Positions 37,491 to 45,951 of a stretch of 46,437 nucleotides of DNA are shown piece by piece. Source of the DNA: Rhodospirillales bacterium (GTDB lineage: Bacteria > Pseudomonadota > Alphaproteobacteria > Rhodospirillales_A > JACZKS01); NCBI GenBank assembly GCA_018648445.1, contig JABGRG010000018.1:1-46437 (forward strand), given 5' to 3'. Numbering within the stretch: the stretch's first letter is position 1; each line of letters begins with the position of its first letter. The notes beneath the pieces are model-generated. The model saw only the letters and a list, made by a program, of their open reading frames with translations, was not told the DNA's origin and searched no databases. The translations under genes were made by a program, and so were the position numbers.

Positions 37491-38462
37491 ATGGAAGACT
37501 TCACCCTTTTCGTTCTTGTTCTTGACGCAACCATGCGCGTTTCCACACCACTGATTTTGGCGGCGCTGGCCGGCCTCGTGTCCGAACGCTCGGGCGTCAT
37601 CGATATCGGTCTTGAGGGAAAGATGCTGGGCGCTGCTTTTGCCGCCGCCTCGGTCGCGGCCCTGACGGGATCGGCCTGGATCGCACTTTGCGCCGGTATC
37701 GGCGTGTCCGTGCTGCTGGCTCTGATCCACGGATTTGCCTGCATCACGCACGCCGGAAATCACATCGTGTCGGGAATGGCCATCAACATCTTTGTATCGG
37801 GCCTGACCATCGTTCTTGGCGCAAAATGGTTCTCGCAGGGCGGATCGACCCCGCAATTGCCCCATGAGGGGCGCTTCATGCCCCTGGAATGGCCGGGCGC
37901 CGAAGCGGTGGCCGATGTGCCCGTACTCGGCCAGCTCTATTCCGAACTGCTGAGCGGCCACAACCTGATCGTCTATGCCGCGTTCCTTGCCGTGCCTTTC
38001 ATCTACTGGATGCTGTTTAAAACGCGGTTCGGACTGCGCCTTCGTGCCGTTGGCGAAAATCCGCAGGCCGTCGATACGGCGGGAATTTCGGTCTTTTTCC
38101 TGCGCTATCGCGCCGTCATCATCTGCGGAATCCTTTGCGGCATCGCGGGCACCTATCTTTCCACCGCCATGGGCGCGTCTTTCGTTCGCGACATGACCGC
38201 GGGCAAAGGATACATCGCGCTTGCCGCCATGATCTTCGGCAAGTGGAAACCGGTCCCGACCATGCTGGCCTGCCTTCTTTTCGGCTTTCTCGAAGCCGTC
38301 GCCATCCGCGTTCAAGGCGTCGAATTACCGATATTCGGCAATATTCCGGTACAGTTCATCGAGGCCCTTCCCTATGTGTTAACCGTCGTTCTTCTGGCGG
38401 GCTTCATAGGCAAGGCGATCCCGCCCAAAGCCGACGGCGTTCCGTACATCAAGGAACATTAA
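37491..38462 (+). CDS. Nucleoside ABC transporter permease, second
   Basis: This 323-residue membrane protein begins close to its first helix (TPLILAALAGLVSERSG). It has the family motif VIDIGLEGKMLGAAF and, near the end, TAGKGYIALAAMIFGKWKP, the segment that contacts the ATPase. It is the heterodimer partner of the preceding permease. It ends two bases before cytidine deaminase, which ties transport to nucleoside breakdown. Confidence 0.92.
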   Translation: MEDFTLFVLVLDATMRVSTPLILAALAGLVSERSGVIDIGLEGKMLGAAFAAASVAALTGSAWIALCAGIGVSVLLALIHGFACITHAGNHIVSGMAINIFVSGLTIVLGAKWFSQGGSTPQLPHEGRFMPLEWPGAEAVADVPVLGQLYSELLSGHNLIVYAAFLAVPFIYWMLFKTRFGLRLRAVGENPQAVDTAGISVFFLRYRAVIICGILCGIAGTYLSTAMGASFVRDMTAGKGYIALAAMIFGKWKPVPTMLACLLFGFLEAVAIRVQGVELPIFGNIPVQFIEALPYVLTVVLLAGFIGKAIPPKADGVPYIKEH

Positions 38463-38464
38463 AA

Positions 38465-38854
38465 ATGACGGAAATCGTCAAAGCCGCGCAGGAGGCGATG
38501 GAACGGGCCTATGCGCCGTATTCCAACTTCTCCGTCGGCGCAGCGGTGCGCGGTCGTTCGGGGCGCATCTATTCGGGATGCAACATCGAAAACGCAGCCT
38601 ATCCGCAAGGGTGGTGTGCCGAGGTCTCGGCCATATCGGCGATGATCATGGCCGGTGAACGCGAAATCGTCGAAGTCGCCGTCGCCGGAGGTGGTGGCGA
38701 GCTTTGCACGCCCTGCGGCGGTTGCCGCCAAAGGTTCCGCGAATTCGCGAATGCGGACCTGCCCATCCACGTTTGCGGACCCGAGGGTGTTCGCCTGACG
38801 ACCACGCTGGGCGATCTTCTGCCCCATTCTTTCGGACCGGAGAACCTGAAATGA
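38465..38854 (+). CDS. cdd: Cytidine deaminase
   Basis: This 129-residue zinc enzyme converts (deoxy)cytidine to (deoxy)uridine. The zinc site is WCAEVSAISAM with the catalytic glutamate, plus PCGGCRQRFREF. Substrate residues are in YAPYSNFSVGAAV and SGCNIENAAYP. The size matches the tetrameric bacterial type. Its stop overlaps the punA start by four bases. Confidence 0.95.
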   Translation: MTEIVKAAQEAMERAYAPYSNFSVGAAVRGRSGRIYSGCNIENAAYPQGWCAEVSAISAMIMAGEREIVEVAVAGGGGELCTPCGGCRQRFREFANADLPIHVCGPEGVRLTTTLGDLLPHSFGPENLK

Positions 38855-39666
38855 ACGGGAAATTCGACGTAAGCGCCCGCATCATCCGCGAACGCACGCA
38901 AAACCTGAAGCCGTCCGTGGCCATGGTGCTGGGAAGCGGTCTGGGGGCCGTGGCCGACGCCGTTGAAGACAGCGTTACGATCCCCTACTCCGAACTGCCC
39001 GGCTTCCCCGTTCCCACCGTCCAAAGCCACGCCGGGTCGCTGGTGCTGGGCCGTCTGTCGGGTGTGGCGGTGGCCATCATGCAGGGACGCACGCATTACT
39101 ACGAAAACGGTCTGGCCGACGCCATGAAGCCGCCCATGCACACCCTGGCGGAACTGGGCTGTGAAACCGTCATTCTAACGAATTCGGCGGGCTCTCTGCG
39201 GCCCGAGGCCGGTCCCGGAAGTCTGATGATGATCACCGATCACATCAACTACGCCGGAATGAACCCTCTGATCGGCGAAGGTGGAAACGAACGTTTTGTC
39301 GATATGACAGAAGGTTATGATAAAAACTTACAGCAATGCTTTAAGTCAGTGGCGGACAAATTGGGTGTTACCCTTCACCAGGGAACGTACATCTGGTTCT
39401 CGGGACCGAACTTTGAAACACCGGCGGAAATCCGCGCCGCCAGGGTCCTGGGAGCCGACGCCGTGGGCATGTCCACGGTCCCCGAGGTTCTGATCGCACG
39501 GTGGCTGGGAATGCGCGTCGCCGCCGTTTCCATCATTGCCAACCCGGCTGCCGGGATGGGGGAGGCAGCGCTTTCGCACGAGATGAGCATGGCCAAGTCG
39601 GCCGAGGGTGCGGCCGATCTGGTCCGGGTTCTGGAGGGCGTATTGGAGGAAATCAGTCATGGATAA
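38851..39666 (+). CDS. punA: Purine nucleoside phosphorylase (PunA/XapA type)
   Basis: This 271-residue protein matches the trimeric purine nucleoside phosphorylases: VAMVLGSGLGAVADAV, SHAGSLVLGRLSGV, MQGRTHYYENG, TNSAGSLRPEAGPG, and the base-contact region YIWFSGPNFETPAEIRA, then VGMSTVPEVLIARWLGM. It splits inosine, guanosine and their deoxy forms with phosphate into base and (deoxy)ribose-1-phosphate. It overlaps cdd by four bases and deoC by eight bases. Confidence 0.94.
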   Translation: MNGKFDVSARIIRERTQNLKPSVAMVLGSGLGAVADAVEDSVTIPYSELPGFPVPTVQSHAGSLVLGRLSGVAVAIMQGRTHYYENGLADAMKPPMHTLAELGCETVILTNSAGSLRPEAGPGSLMMITDHINYAGMNPLIGEGGNERFVDMTEGYDKNLQQCFKSVADKLGVTLHQGTYIWFSGPNFETPAEIRAARVLGADAVGMSTVPEVLIARWLGMRVAAVSIIANPAAGMGEAALSHEMSMAKSAEGAADLVRVLEGVLEEISHG

Positions 39667-40393
39667 ACGCGCCGTCGCTCTGCGCACGCTGGGCCTTTTG
39701 GACCTGACCAACCTGAACGACGATTGCGTCGAGCGCGACGTGATCGATCTTTGCGCCCGCACCGAGCACAAGGGCGCGAATGTGGCCGCTGTTTGCGTGT
39801 GGTCGCCGTTCGTGGCCCTCAGCCGTGCCGAACTGGGCGATAACGGCGTGCGCGTGGCCACGGTCGCCAACTTTCCGCACGGATCGACCGATGTGGAGCG
39901 CGCCGTCGCCGAAACCCGCAAATCGGTGGCCGACGGCGCGCACGAGGTCGACGTGGTTCTGCCCTACACAGCGTGGCTGGCGGGAGACCGAGATGGCGCC
40001 TGCAAGCTGGTCGCCGCGTGCAAGGCCGCATGTGGCGACACCACCCACCTGAAAGTCATTCTGGAAACCGGCATTCTGCAAACCACCGAAAACATCATCG
40101 CCGCCTCGCGCGACGCCATTGCGTCCGGCGCCGATTTCATCAAGACCTCGACCGGCAAGGTCGAAGTGTCGGCCACCATCGCCGCAGCGAAAGCCATGCT
40201 TGGCGTCATTCGCGAGACGGACCGCGCGATCGGCTTCAAGGCCGCCGGTGGCATCCGCACCCTTGAAGACGCCGCAAGCTATCTGGACGTTGCCGACAAG
40301 ATCATGGGGCCCGGCTGGGCAACCCCGGAAACCTTCCGTTTCGGAGCCAGCGGCCTGCTTGACGACCTATTGGGCTACACCAGCGGGGGGTAA
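39659..40393 (+). CDS. deoC: Deoxyribose-phosphate aldolase
   Basis: This 244-residue class I aldolase cleaves 2-deoxyribose-5-phosphate to acetaldehyde and glyceraldehyde-3-phosphate. Visible motifs are LLDLTNLNDDC at the N-terminus, HEVDVVLPYTAWLAG, LKVILETGIL and the Schiff-base lysine in ADFIKTSTGKVEVSAT, followed by GFKAAGGIRTLEDA. The ATG at 39659 lies within the end of punA; an upstream in-frame extension is rejected as shadow sequence. Confidence 0.95.
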   Translation: MDKRAVALRTLGLLDLTNLNDDCVERDVIDLCARTEHKGANVAAVCVWSPFVALSRAELGDNGVRVATVANFPHGSTDVERAVAETRKSVADGAHEVDVVLPYTAWLAGDRDGACKLVAACKAACGDTTHLKVILETGILQTTENIIAASRDAIASGADFIKTSTGKVEVSATIAAAKAMLGVIRETDRAIGFKAAGGIRTLEDAASYLDVADKIMGPGWATPETFRFGASGLLDDLLGYTSGG

Positions 40394-40397
40394 GGCC

Positions 40398-41726
40398 ATG
40401 CTGCCACAAGAGGTCATTCGCAAGAAGCGCGACGGCGAAACCCTGAGCACGGACGAGATCGCCTTCATTGTTCGCGGCATCACCGATAATTCCATCAGCG
40501 AGGGGCAGGCCGCCGCCTTCGCCATGGCCGTGTTCCTGCGTGGCATGGTCCGGGACGAAACCGTCAGCCTGACCCGCGAGATGATGAACTCTGGCTCGGT
40601 TCTGAACTGGGCGACCTCGCGCCTGAACGGACCCGTTCTCGACAAGCATTCCACGGGCGGCGTCGGCGATAAGGTCAGCCTGCTGCTGGCCCCGATGATC
40701 GCCGCGTGCGGCGGTTTCGTGCCCATGATTTCGGGCCGCGGACTGGGCCACACCGGCGGCACGCTCGATAAATTGGACACCGTTCCCGGTTACGACACCG
40801 CGCCGACGCTGGCAACATTTCGCAAGGTGGTCGCTTCGGCGGGCTGCGCCATCATCGGCCAGACCGAGGATCTGGCCCCGGCTGACCGCCGCCTGTATGG
40901 CATTCGCGACGTGACGGCGACGGTGGAATCGATCCCCCTGATTACCGCCTCGATCCTGTCTAAAAAGCTGGCCGCCGGTCTGACCGGTCTGGTCATGGAC
41001 GTCAAAACCGGTTCCGGCGCGTTCGCATCATCCATGGAGATGGCCGTCGATCTGGCGCAAAGCATCGTTTCCGTGGCCAACGGCGCGGGCCTTGCCACAT
41101 CGGCCCTGATTACCGACATGAACCAGGTGTTGGGACGCGACGCGGGCAACGCTCTCGAAGTCATGGAATGCATCCAGTACCTGACGGACGAAAGGCGTGA
41201 TCCCGCTTTGCACGAGGCGACCATGGCCCTGTCGGCGGAATTGCTGATGCTGGGCGGCATCGCGAAGGACACGACCGAGGCCCGCCGACGTTTGCAAAAA
41301 TCACTGGACAGCGGTGCTGCGTGCGAGCGCTTTGCGCGCATGGTCGCCGATCTGGGTGGCCCCGCCGGCCTGATGGAGCGCCCGGGCGACTACCTGCCCG
41401 CCGTCTCCACGGTGCGCCCCGTATTCGCCGATCATCCGGGCGTCGTCATTTCCATGGACACGCGGGCCGTTGGCGTCGCCATCGTTGAATTGGGCGGCGG
41501 GCGGCGGCGCGCGGACGATATCATCGACCCCGCCGTCGGCCTTTCCGACGTGTGCGCCATCGGCGAAGAGGTCGATGCCGGGCACCCGCTGGCCTTCGTC
41601 CATGCCCGCGACAAGGCTTCCTTCGATAGGGCCGCCGATAGCCTCAAATCGGCGATTTCCGTGGGCAACGAAGCGCCCTCCTCGTCCCCGGTGGTTATTC
41701 AGCGCATTGGCCGGGCCGACACATGA
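40398..41726 (+). CDS. deoA: Thymidine phosphorylase
   Basis: This 442-residue protein has the pyrimidine phosphorylase signature [34 protein letters not shown], the active-site region [20 protein letters not shown] and [11 protein letters not shown]. It cleaves thymidine and deoxyuridine with phosphate. The ATG at 40398 follows TAAGGCC four bases after the deoC stop; the frame's long upstream extension lies inside deoC and is spurious. The stop overlaps the deoB start by four bases. Confidence 0.95.
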   Translation: MLPQEVIRKKRDGETLSTDEIAFIVRGITDNSISEGQAAAFAMAVFLRGMVRDETVSLTREMMNSGSVLNWATSRLNGPVLDKHSTGGVGDKVSLLLAPMIAACGGFVPMISGRGLGHTGGTLDKLDTVPGYDTAPTLATFRKVVASAGCAIIGQTEDLAPADRRLYGIRDVTATVESIPLITASILSKKLAAGLTGLVMDVKTGSGAFASSMEMAVDLAQSIVSVANGAGLATSALITDMNQVLGRDAGNALEVMECIQYLTDERRDPALHEATMALSAELLMLGGIAKDTTEARRRLQKSLDSGAACERFARMVADLGGPAGLMERPGDYLPAVSTVRPVFADHPGVVISMDTRAVGVAIVELGGGRRRADDIIDPAVGLSDVCAIGEEVDAGHPLAFVHARDKASFDRAADSLKSAISVGNEAPSSSPVVIQRIGRADT

Positions 41727-42949
41727 CCCGCGCGCTCATTCTGGTGATGGATTCCTTTGGTATCGGCGCGGCCGCCGACGCCGAAACCTTCGGTGACGTG
41801 GGGTCGGACACCCTGGGCCATATCGCCCAAGCCTGCGCCGCCGGCAGTGCCGATGTGGACGGCGGCCGTTCAGGCCCTCTCCGGCTGCCCCATCTGGAAA
41901 ACCTCGGCCTTGGTCTGGCGGCCAAAGCCAGCACGGGGCATTTCCCGCCCGGACTCGGCAATGTGCGCACGGGCACCGGCCTTTACGGCTTTGCCGCCGA
42001 ACAAAGCCGCGGCAAGGACACGCCCAGCGGCCATTGGGAAATCGCAGGCGTTCCGGTCGATTTTGACTGGGGGTACTTCCCCGACACCTGCCCCTCGTTT
42101 CCGCCGGAATTGACGCAGGCCTTTATCCGCGAAACCGGGGTGCCGGGCATTCTCGGCGACCGCCACGCGTCCGGCACGCAAATCATCGACGAACTGGGCG
42201 AAGAGCACGTGGCGACCGGCAAACCCATCGTCTACACGTCGTCCGACAGCGTCTATCAGATCGCCGCCAGCGAAACCCATTTCGGGCTGGACCGCCTGTA
42301 TGAGATTTGCGAGATCGCCCGGCGGCTGGTGGACGACCACGAGATCGGCCGGGTCATCGCGCGCCCCTTCGTCGGCGATACGCGGGCCGAATTTGTGCGC
42401 ACGGGAAATCGGCGCGACTACGCCACGCCGCCGCCCGCCCCCACCCTGTTGGACCGGCTAGTGGAAGCCGGCGGCAAGGTTTACGCCATCGGCAAGATCG
42501 GCGACATCTACGCCCACCTTGGAACCACGTTTGAGGTCAAGGCCAACGGCCACGACGCCCTGTTCGACGCCACCCTGAAAGCCATGAATGACGCGGGCGA
42601 ACGTAGCCTGATCTTCACCAATTTCGTCGATTTCGACATGCATTACGGCCACCGGCGCGACGTTCCCGGTTACGCGGGCGCGCTCGAACACTTCGACGCC
42701 CGCCTGCCCGAAATAATGAGCGCCATGCAGCCGGGCGACATCGCCATCATCACCGCCGATCACGGTTGCGACCCCACATGGCAGGGAACAGACCACACCC
42801 GCGAAAACGTCCCCGTCATCGCCTTCGGCCCCGGCCTCGCGCCAAAATCCATCGGCCCACGCGAAACCTTCGCCGACATCGGGCAGACCATCGCCGCGCA
42901 TCTGGGAATCGCCCCGCTGGCCCACGGAACCTCGTTTCTTGATGCGTAA
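41723..42949 (+). CDS. deoB: Phosphopentomutase
   Basis: This 408-residue alkaline-phosphatase-superfamily enzyme converts (deoxy)ribose-1-phosphate to the 5-phosphate. Metal-binding residues are in [58 protein letters not shown] and [10 protein letters not shown]. It closes the nucleoside catabolic operon and feeds DeoC. It overlaps deoA by four bases (ATGA). Confidence 0.95.
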   Translation: MTRALILVMDSFGIGAAADAETFGDVGSDTLGHIAQACAAGSADVDGGRSGPLRLPHLENLGLGLAAKASTGHFPPGLGNVRTGTGLYGFAAEQSRGKDTPSGHWEIAGVPVDFDWGYFPDTCPSFPPELTQAFIRETGVPGILGDRHASGTQIIDELGEEHVATGKPIVYTSSDSVYQIAASETHFGLDRLYEICEIARRLVDDHEIGRVIARPFVGDTRAEFVRTGNRRDYATPPPAPTLLDRLVEAGGKVYAIGKIGDIYAHLGTTFEVKANGHDALFDATLKAMNDAGERSLIFTNFVDFDMHYGHRRDVPGYAGALEHFDARLPEIMSAMQPGDIAIITADHGCDPTWQGTDHTRENVPVIAFGPGLAPKSIGPRETFADIGQTIAAHLGIAPLAHGTSFLDA

Positions 42950-42987
42950 AATCCCCTTTCAGATCAATCATCCAATGGAGTTTTGAC

Positions 42988-43743
42988 GTGAATTTGTCGA
43001 TTGCCAAAAAAGTGAGTTTTTTCTGTGCCGCGCTGATGATGCTGTCGGTTTTCGTTGCGTCCGCCCAGGCCGCTGAACTTGAGATCAACGACATAACCGT
43101 TGGAACCGGCGCCGAGGCCGTGAACGACATGCGGGTCTCCGTCCACTATACGGGCTGGCTGACCGATGGCACCAAGTTCGATTCCAGTGTGGACCGGGGC
43201 CAACCGTTCGCCTTCGTCCTGGGCCAGGGCCGCGTGATTCAAGGCTGGGACAAGGGTGTTAAGGGCATGAAGGTCGGCGGCAAGCGCGAACTGATCATCC
43301 CGCCCGAACTGGGTTACGGCGCAAGGGGCACCGGCCCCATACCGGCCAATGCGACCCTGCGCTTCGAGGTCGAACTGCTGGCGGTCTCCGCCCAGCCCAA
43401 AGTCACCAACATCGACAACGAAACCCTCAAGGCCCTGCGCGGCCAAGGCGTCAAAATCGTCGATATCAGGCTTCCCGAAGAATGGAAGAAGTCCGGCGTC
43501 ATCGAAGGCAGCAATATGCTGACCGCCTTTGGCCCCTACGGCCAATTCATCCAAACCTTCCCGGCCGCCTTCCGGGAATTGGTTGCCCCCGACGAACCCG
43601 TCATCTTCGTTTGCCGCAGCGGAAACCGCTCGGCTTCGCTCTCCAAAGTGCTGGTCGAACAGGCCGGATACACCCGAGTCCACAACCTGACCAAAGGCAT
43701 CAGAATGTGGATCAAGGACGGAAATTCGGTGGTTCAACCGTAG
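42988..43743 (+). CDS. Exported FKBP-type prolyl isomerase fused to a rhodanese domain
   Basis: This 251-residue protein starts with GTG (TGGAG seven bases upstream) and a signal peptide (about 1-29, ending AQA). Then comes one FKBP domain (about 30-135: [59 protein letters not shown]) with a complete proline-isomerase site. A rhodanese-like domain follows (about 145-251: [20 protein letters not shown]) with active-site loop [14 protein letters not shown]. The loop cysteine is present, so sulfur transfer or thiol chemistry is possible. The fusion suggests a periplasmic folding factor that also handles sulfur or cysteine state. It follows deoB by 38 bases but is probably a separate unit. Confidence 0.9.
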   Translation: MNLSIAKKVSFFCAALMMLSVFVASAQAAELEINDITVGTGAEAVNDMRVSVHYTGWLTDGTKFDSSVDRGQPFAFVLGQGRVIQGWDKGVKGMKVGGKRELIIPPELGYGARGTGPIPANATLRFEVELLAVSAQPKVTNIDNETLKALRGQGVKIVDIRLPEEWKKSGVIEGSNMLTAFGPYGQFIQTFPAAFRELVAPDEPVIFVCRSGNRSASLSKVLVEQAGYTRVHNLTKGIRMWIKDGNSVVQP

Positions 43744-43785
43744 CGGAGCGAATTCGCCGGCGGCTGCCTGAAAAACAGAGGGAGG

Positions 43786-44340
43786 TTACGCGGGCTCCAA
43801 CTTGTTGGCGCGTTCCCTGAAGGCGTTGGGCTGGGTAAGGGCAATGTGCATACCCTTCATTAGACCCTGGGCGCTGATGGGCATCCGCAACAGGTAGTTG
43901 GCGCCTGCGTCGGCGAACGCATGGATGGTCCGGACCGTCACCTCTCCGTCAAACACGATGACGACAGGGACAAAACCGGAATTTGGAAATCGGGCGCGGA
44001 CCTTCTTCAGGGCCTTGGCGAACCTTGCGCCGATGGGTTCGGCACCCACCAGGTCATGCACCACGACGATGGAGGTCTCCCCGGTGTCCTTGGTTTCCCG
44101 GGTCTCCGTAATCCCCCAATTCACCATGGTTTGCAAAGCCTGATCACCGGTCGCGGCTTGCTCCACATGGCTTATTCCGATGTTCTTGCAATGGCTGCGG
44201 ATGATGTGACGGAAGGCAGCCATTTCCGACACAATGATCGCCCGATGCCATGCCCATTCCTTTTCGGTATAAATTTTACGTCCCCCCGCCCTGTTCCACG
44301 TCGCCCAGGATATCCCCCAAGGGGTCGATATCATCCACAC
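43786..44340 (-). CDS. Degenerate response-regulator-like receiver protein
   Basis: A CheY-like domain is recognisable (about residues 32-170: HRAIIVSEMAAFRHIIRSHC, ATGDQALQTM, SIVVVHDLVG, VPVVIVFDGEV, AFADAGANYLLRMPISAQGL). The acidic pair at the first strand is replaced by Ser-Glu, and the conserved Lys near the end is replaced in the RMPIS segment. The phosphorylatable Asp may survive as the one in VVHDLVG. It is therefore probably a pseudo-receiver or an atypical one. No output domain is present. The start is uncertain: the GTG at 44340 lies inside another small frame, and no ATG precedes the domain in a good position, so the N-terminal 30 residues may not be real. It is downstream of the hemerythrin gene on the same strand. 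Confidence 0.65.
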   Translation of the reverse strand: MWMISTPWGISWATWNRAGGRKIYTEKEWAWHRAIIVSEMAAFRHIIRSHCKNIGISHVEQAATGDQALQTMVNWGITETRETKDTGETSIVVVHDLVGAEPIGARFAKALKKVRARFPNSGFVPVVIVFDGEVTVRTIHAFADAGANYLLRMPISAQGLMKGMHIALTQPNAFRERANKLEPA

Positions 44341-44386
44341 CCTCGGCCAGATGACCGGCGAACGAGAACGTTTCCATGGCCTTCAT
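44276..44386 (-). CDS. Possible 36-residue peptide, in frame after the hemerythrin stop
   Basis: Starting at ATG 44386 (MKAMETFSFAGHLAEG) and ending ILGDVEQGGGT before a TAA, this acidic peptide is in the same frame as the hemerythrin and separated from it only by the TAG at 44402-44404 plus five codons. The sequence looks protein-like rather than random. It may be a separate small gene, or the former C-terminal extension of the hemerythrin cut off by a point change to TAG. No family is recognised. Confidence 0.35.
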   Translation of the reverse strand: MKAMETFSFAGHLAEGVDDIDPLGDILGDVEQGGGT

Positions 44387-44401
44387 CACTTCGGGCGAGG
44401 C

Positions 44402-44800
44402 CTAGAAAGCCTCCCTGAAAGCCATGTCCGACTCGCTGATGTGGTGGCCCAGCCAGTCCATGAGAAAGCCGTCTACCTCCTCCAGCTTCCCGGCGTCGAA
44501 AATCTCCGGTTTTTGGTCCAGATCATCCTGAAGCTGAAGCGCCGTCTCCTCCAAAAGCCGGTGTTCCTTCTCGTGGCTGGCCGCATCACCGAAGCCACAA
44601 GCGGCAAAGCCGATCTCTTCTCTTTTGAAATGATAGACCGTGTATTCCACCAACCCCACGACCACCGTCCTGAGCACACCCAAATCCCGGTCCGCCTTGC
44701 ACGTCCGGAACAACTCGACCAACGAAAAAAGCTGGTCGTGGTCCCGGTCAATGGACCCGACGCCCGTCACCAGATCTCCGGGCAGATGCTCATATTTCAT
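44402..44800 (-). CDS. Bacteriohemerythrin
   Basis: This 132-residue four-helix protein has the di-iron ligands of hemerythrins: GSIDRDHDQLFSLVELF, YTVYHFKREEIGF, SHEKEHRLLEETAL and WLGHHISESDMAF. It should bind O2 reversibly and may serve as oxygen store, carrier or sensor. It lies upstream of the receiver-like gene on the same strand, a pairing that suggests oxygen or aerotaxis signalling, but this is inference from position. The stop is TAG, followed by an in-frame open stretch. Confidence 0.92.
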   Translation of the reverse strand: MKYEHLPGDLVTGVGSIDRDHDQLFSLVELFRTCKADRDLGVLRTVVVGLVEYTVYHFKREEIGFAACGFGDAASHEKEHRLLEETALQLQDDLDQKPEIFDAGKLEEVDGFLMDWLGHHISESDMAFREAF

Positions 44801-44932
44801 GCGTGCTCTCCAGACACCCGACCGCCCCCATATTCAACCGCACTCATGAGGCGCGCATCGGCAAAGTTGATTCTGACATGACGGGAAAAGAACCGCAAGA
44901 AACGGCTGGCGAGGGCCATCAAAACGCGGCCA

Positions 44933-45085
44933 CCAGCGAGGCGCTGCCCAACCAGCCGGAACGAAGCGAAGCGCAGTGACTAACGACCAAGCGGGAGTGC
45001 AGCCCTAGGGACGCTTGAACGAAATCAAACAAACAAAACCGGGCTCCGCCCGTACCCGCAAAGGGCCTCAGGCCCTTTGATCCCT
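44933..45085. repeat. 153 bp direct repeat, family R1, copy 1
   Basis: This copy starts CCAGCGAGGCGC and shares most bases with 45451-45603, including ACTAACGACCAAGCGGGAG and CGCTTGAACGAAATCAAAC. It contains two hairpins: CGGGC-TCC-GCCCG, and AAAGGGCC-TCA-GGCCCTTT (45060-45078). In the other copy the second stem has changed on both sides and still pairs. No open frame is conserved between copies, so it is probably a structured noncoding or mobile repeat. Confidence 0.85.
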
Positions 45086-45121
45086 GATAAATGCACGTCA
45101 CCGTCATCGCGACGGAGGGTA

Positions 45122-45150
45122 TTGAGGTGGCGCGACAGGGATGGCATACT
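45122..45150 (+). promoter_or_regulatory. Possible promoter of the lysine-rich peptide gene
   Basis: TTGAGG (45122-45127) and CATACT (45145-45150) with exactly 17 bases between, each matching four of six sigma-70 consensus positions, lie 61 bases before the peptide ATG. Confidence 0.4.
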
Positions 45151-45211
45151 CGGTTCAGTAACCTGAAATGATGTAACTTGCACTTTCAAGGCACTAAGTA
45201 CGGGGGTCGAA

Positions 45212-45304
45212 ATGGCAGGCAAGAAATCGAAAAAAATCATCAAGAAGGCCAAAAAAACCATCAAGAAGGCGAAAAAGACAATCAAAAAAGCCAAGAAAAA
45301 ATAG
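45212..45304 (+). CDS. 30-residue lysine-rich repeat peptide
   Basis: The frame begins MAGKKSKK and then consists of three near-identical seven-residue units, IIKKAKK, TIKKAKK and TIKKAKK, ending in a lysine run before TAG. More than half the residues are lysine; the rest are mostly Ile, Ala and Thr. A GGGGG ribosome site lies seven bases before the ATG, and a plausible promoter is upstream. The codons vary between repeat units (AAG/AAA, GCC/GCG, ACC/ACA) while the protein repeat is kept, which argues for selection on the peptide. It resembles the lysine-rich tails of histone H1-like proteins and could bind nucleic acid or polyanions; a membrane-active peptide is an alternative. It sits between the two R1 repeat copies. 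Confidence 0.6.
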   Translation: MAGKKSKKIIKKAKKTIKKAKKTIKKAKKK

Positions 45305-45366
45305 CCGCCACAAACGGCATCAAGTGAAGTCCACCCGTCGGTAGGGGGCAAGCCGGCGTTCCGGAT

Positions 45367-45440
45367 GTTATCGACTGCTTTCAGCGGGAAAGCGGCCAGT
45401 TTTTTAGGCTGCCCATTTCGGCCGGAATCGACCCGCAACC
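45367..45440. repeat. 74 bp direct repeat, family R2, copy 1
   Basis: It begins GTTATCGACTGCTTTCAGCG and ends near GACCCGCAACC. It matches 45699-45772 with scattered differences, sharing GGGAAAGCGGCC and GCATTTCGGC-type segments. It abuts R1 copy 2. No coding potential is evident. Confidence 0.8.
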
Positions 45441-45450
45441 AAACCGGCGA

Positions 45451-45603
45451 CCAGCGAGGCGCGCCCCAACGAGCCCGGAACGAAGCGTAGCGCAGTGACT
45501 AACGACCAAGCGGGAGTGCAGCCTTAGTGGCGCTTGAACGAAATCAAACAAACAAGACCGGGCTCCGCCCGTGCCCGCGAAGGGACATGTCCCTTCGATC
45601 CCG
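45451..45603. repeat. 153 bp direct repeat, family R1, copy 2
   Basis: Same layout as 44933-45085. The second hairpin here is GAAGGGAC-AT-GTCCCTTC (45579-45596), different in sequence from copy 1 but perfectly paired. This is compensatory change and shows that the structure is conserved. The CGGGC-TCC-GCCCG hairpin is unchanged. Confidence 0.85.
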
Positions 45604-45951
45604 CTGGTTTCAAAGAGGCTTCTTTAAAAAGTAAACTGTCACCGTAATCAACCGTAATCACAAAAGTAAACTGTCACCGTAATCACACCGTAATCAACGT
45701 TATCGACTGCTTTCAGAGGGAAAGCGGCCTATGTTTTTGGTTGCGCATTTCGGCTGGAATTGACCCGTAGCCGCCATCGCGCAGCAAAACAGCTAAGCCC
45801 TTAATTCCATCAGGTTTTGGTGATGGCGGTGACTGGTAAATAAATAAACTGTCACCTTATTCCACCCTAATTCAGGTGATTAATACGGGAGGCACGGGAA
45901 AGCGGGGGGATATTGATGGCAGGTTGAACAAGGGATACTGTCCCCGACTTT
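45604..45951. repeat. Repeat-rich noncoding tract with CTGTCACC units
   Basis: About 350 bases without a gene. AAAGTAAACTGTCACCGTAA occurs at 45628 and again at 45663 (23-base matches), each followed by a further CCGTAATCA, and a diverged third copy lies at about 45844-45863. R2 copy 2 (45699-45772) lies between them. A segment GGGATACTGTCCCCGAC is near 45933. Such TGTCACC-type tracts often mark remnants of small mobile elements, but no transposase frame is present here. Confidence 0.6.
45699..45772. repeat. 74 bp direct repeat, family R2, copy 2
   Basis: It begins GTTATCGACTGCTTTCAGAG and is the partner of 45367-45440. Differences are scattered over the unit, indicating an old duplication. 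Confidence 0.8.

Larger units (their letters stand above)
44801..45211. other. Intergenic tract holding the first long repeat copy
   Basis: About 410 bases without a supported gene. It contains the first 153 bp repeat copy (44933-45085) and a plausible promoter (45122-45150) for the lysine-rich peptide gene. Nothing else was recognised. Confidence 0.6.

Noticed and set aside
45025..45438. Minus-strand frame with Phe/Leu/Ile-rich segment opposite the lysine-rich peptide
   Set aside because: The hydrophobic run is just the complement of lysine codons, and the frame crosses part of repeat R1.
45628..45685. Short repeats in this tract as a possible CRISPR array
   Set aside because: Only two close copies with a 12-base gap, no regular spacers and no cas genes.
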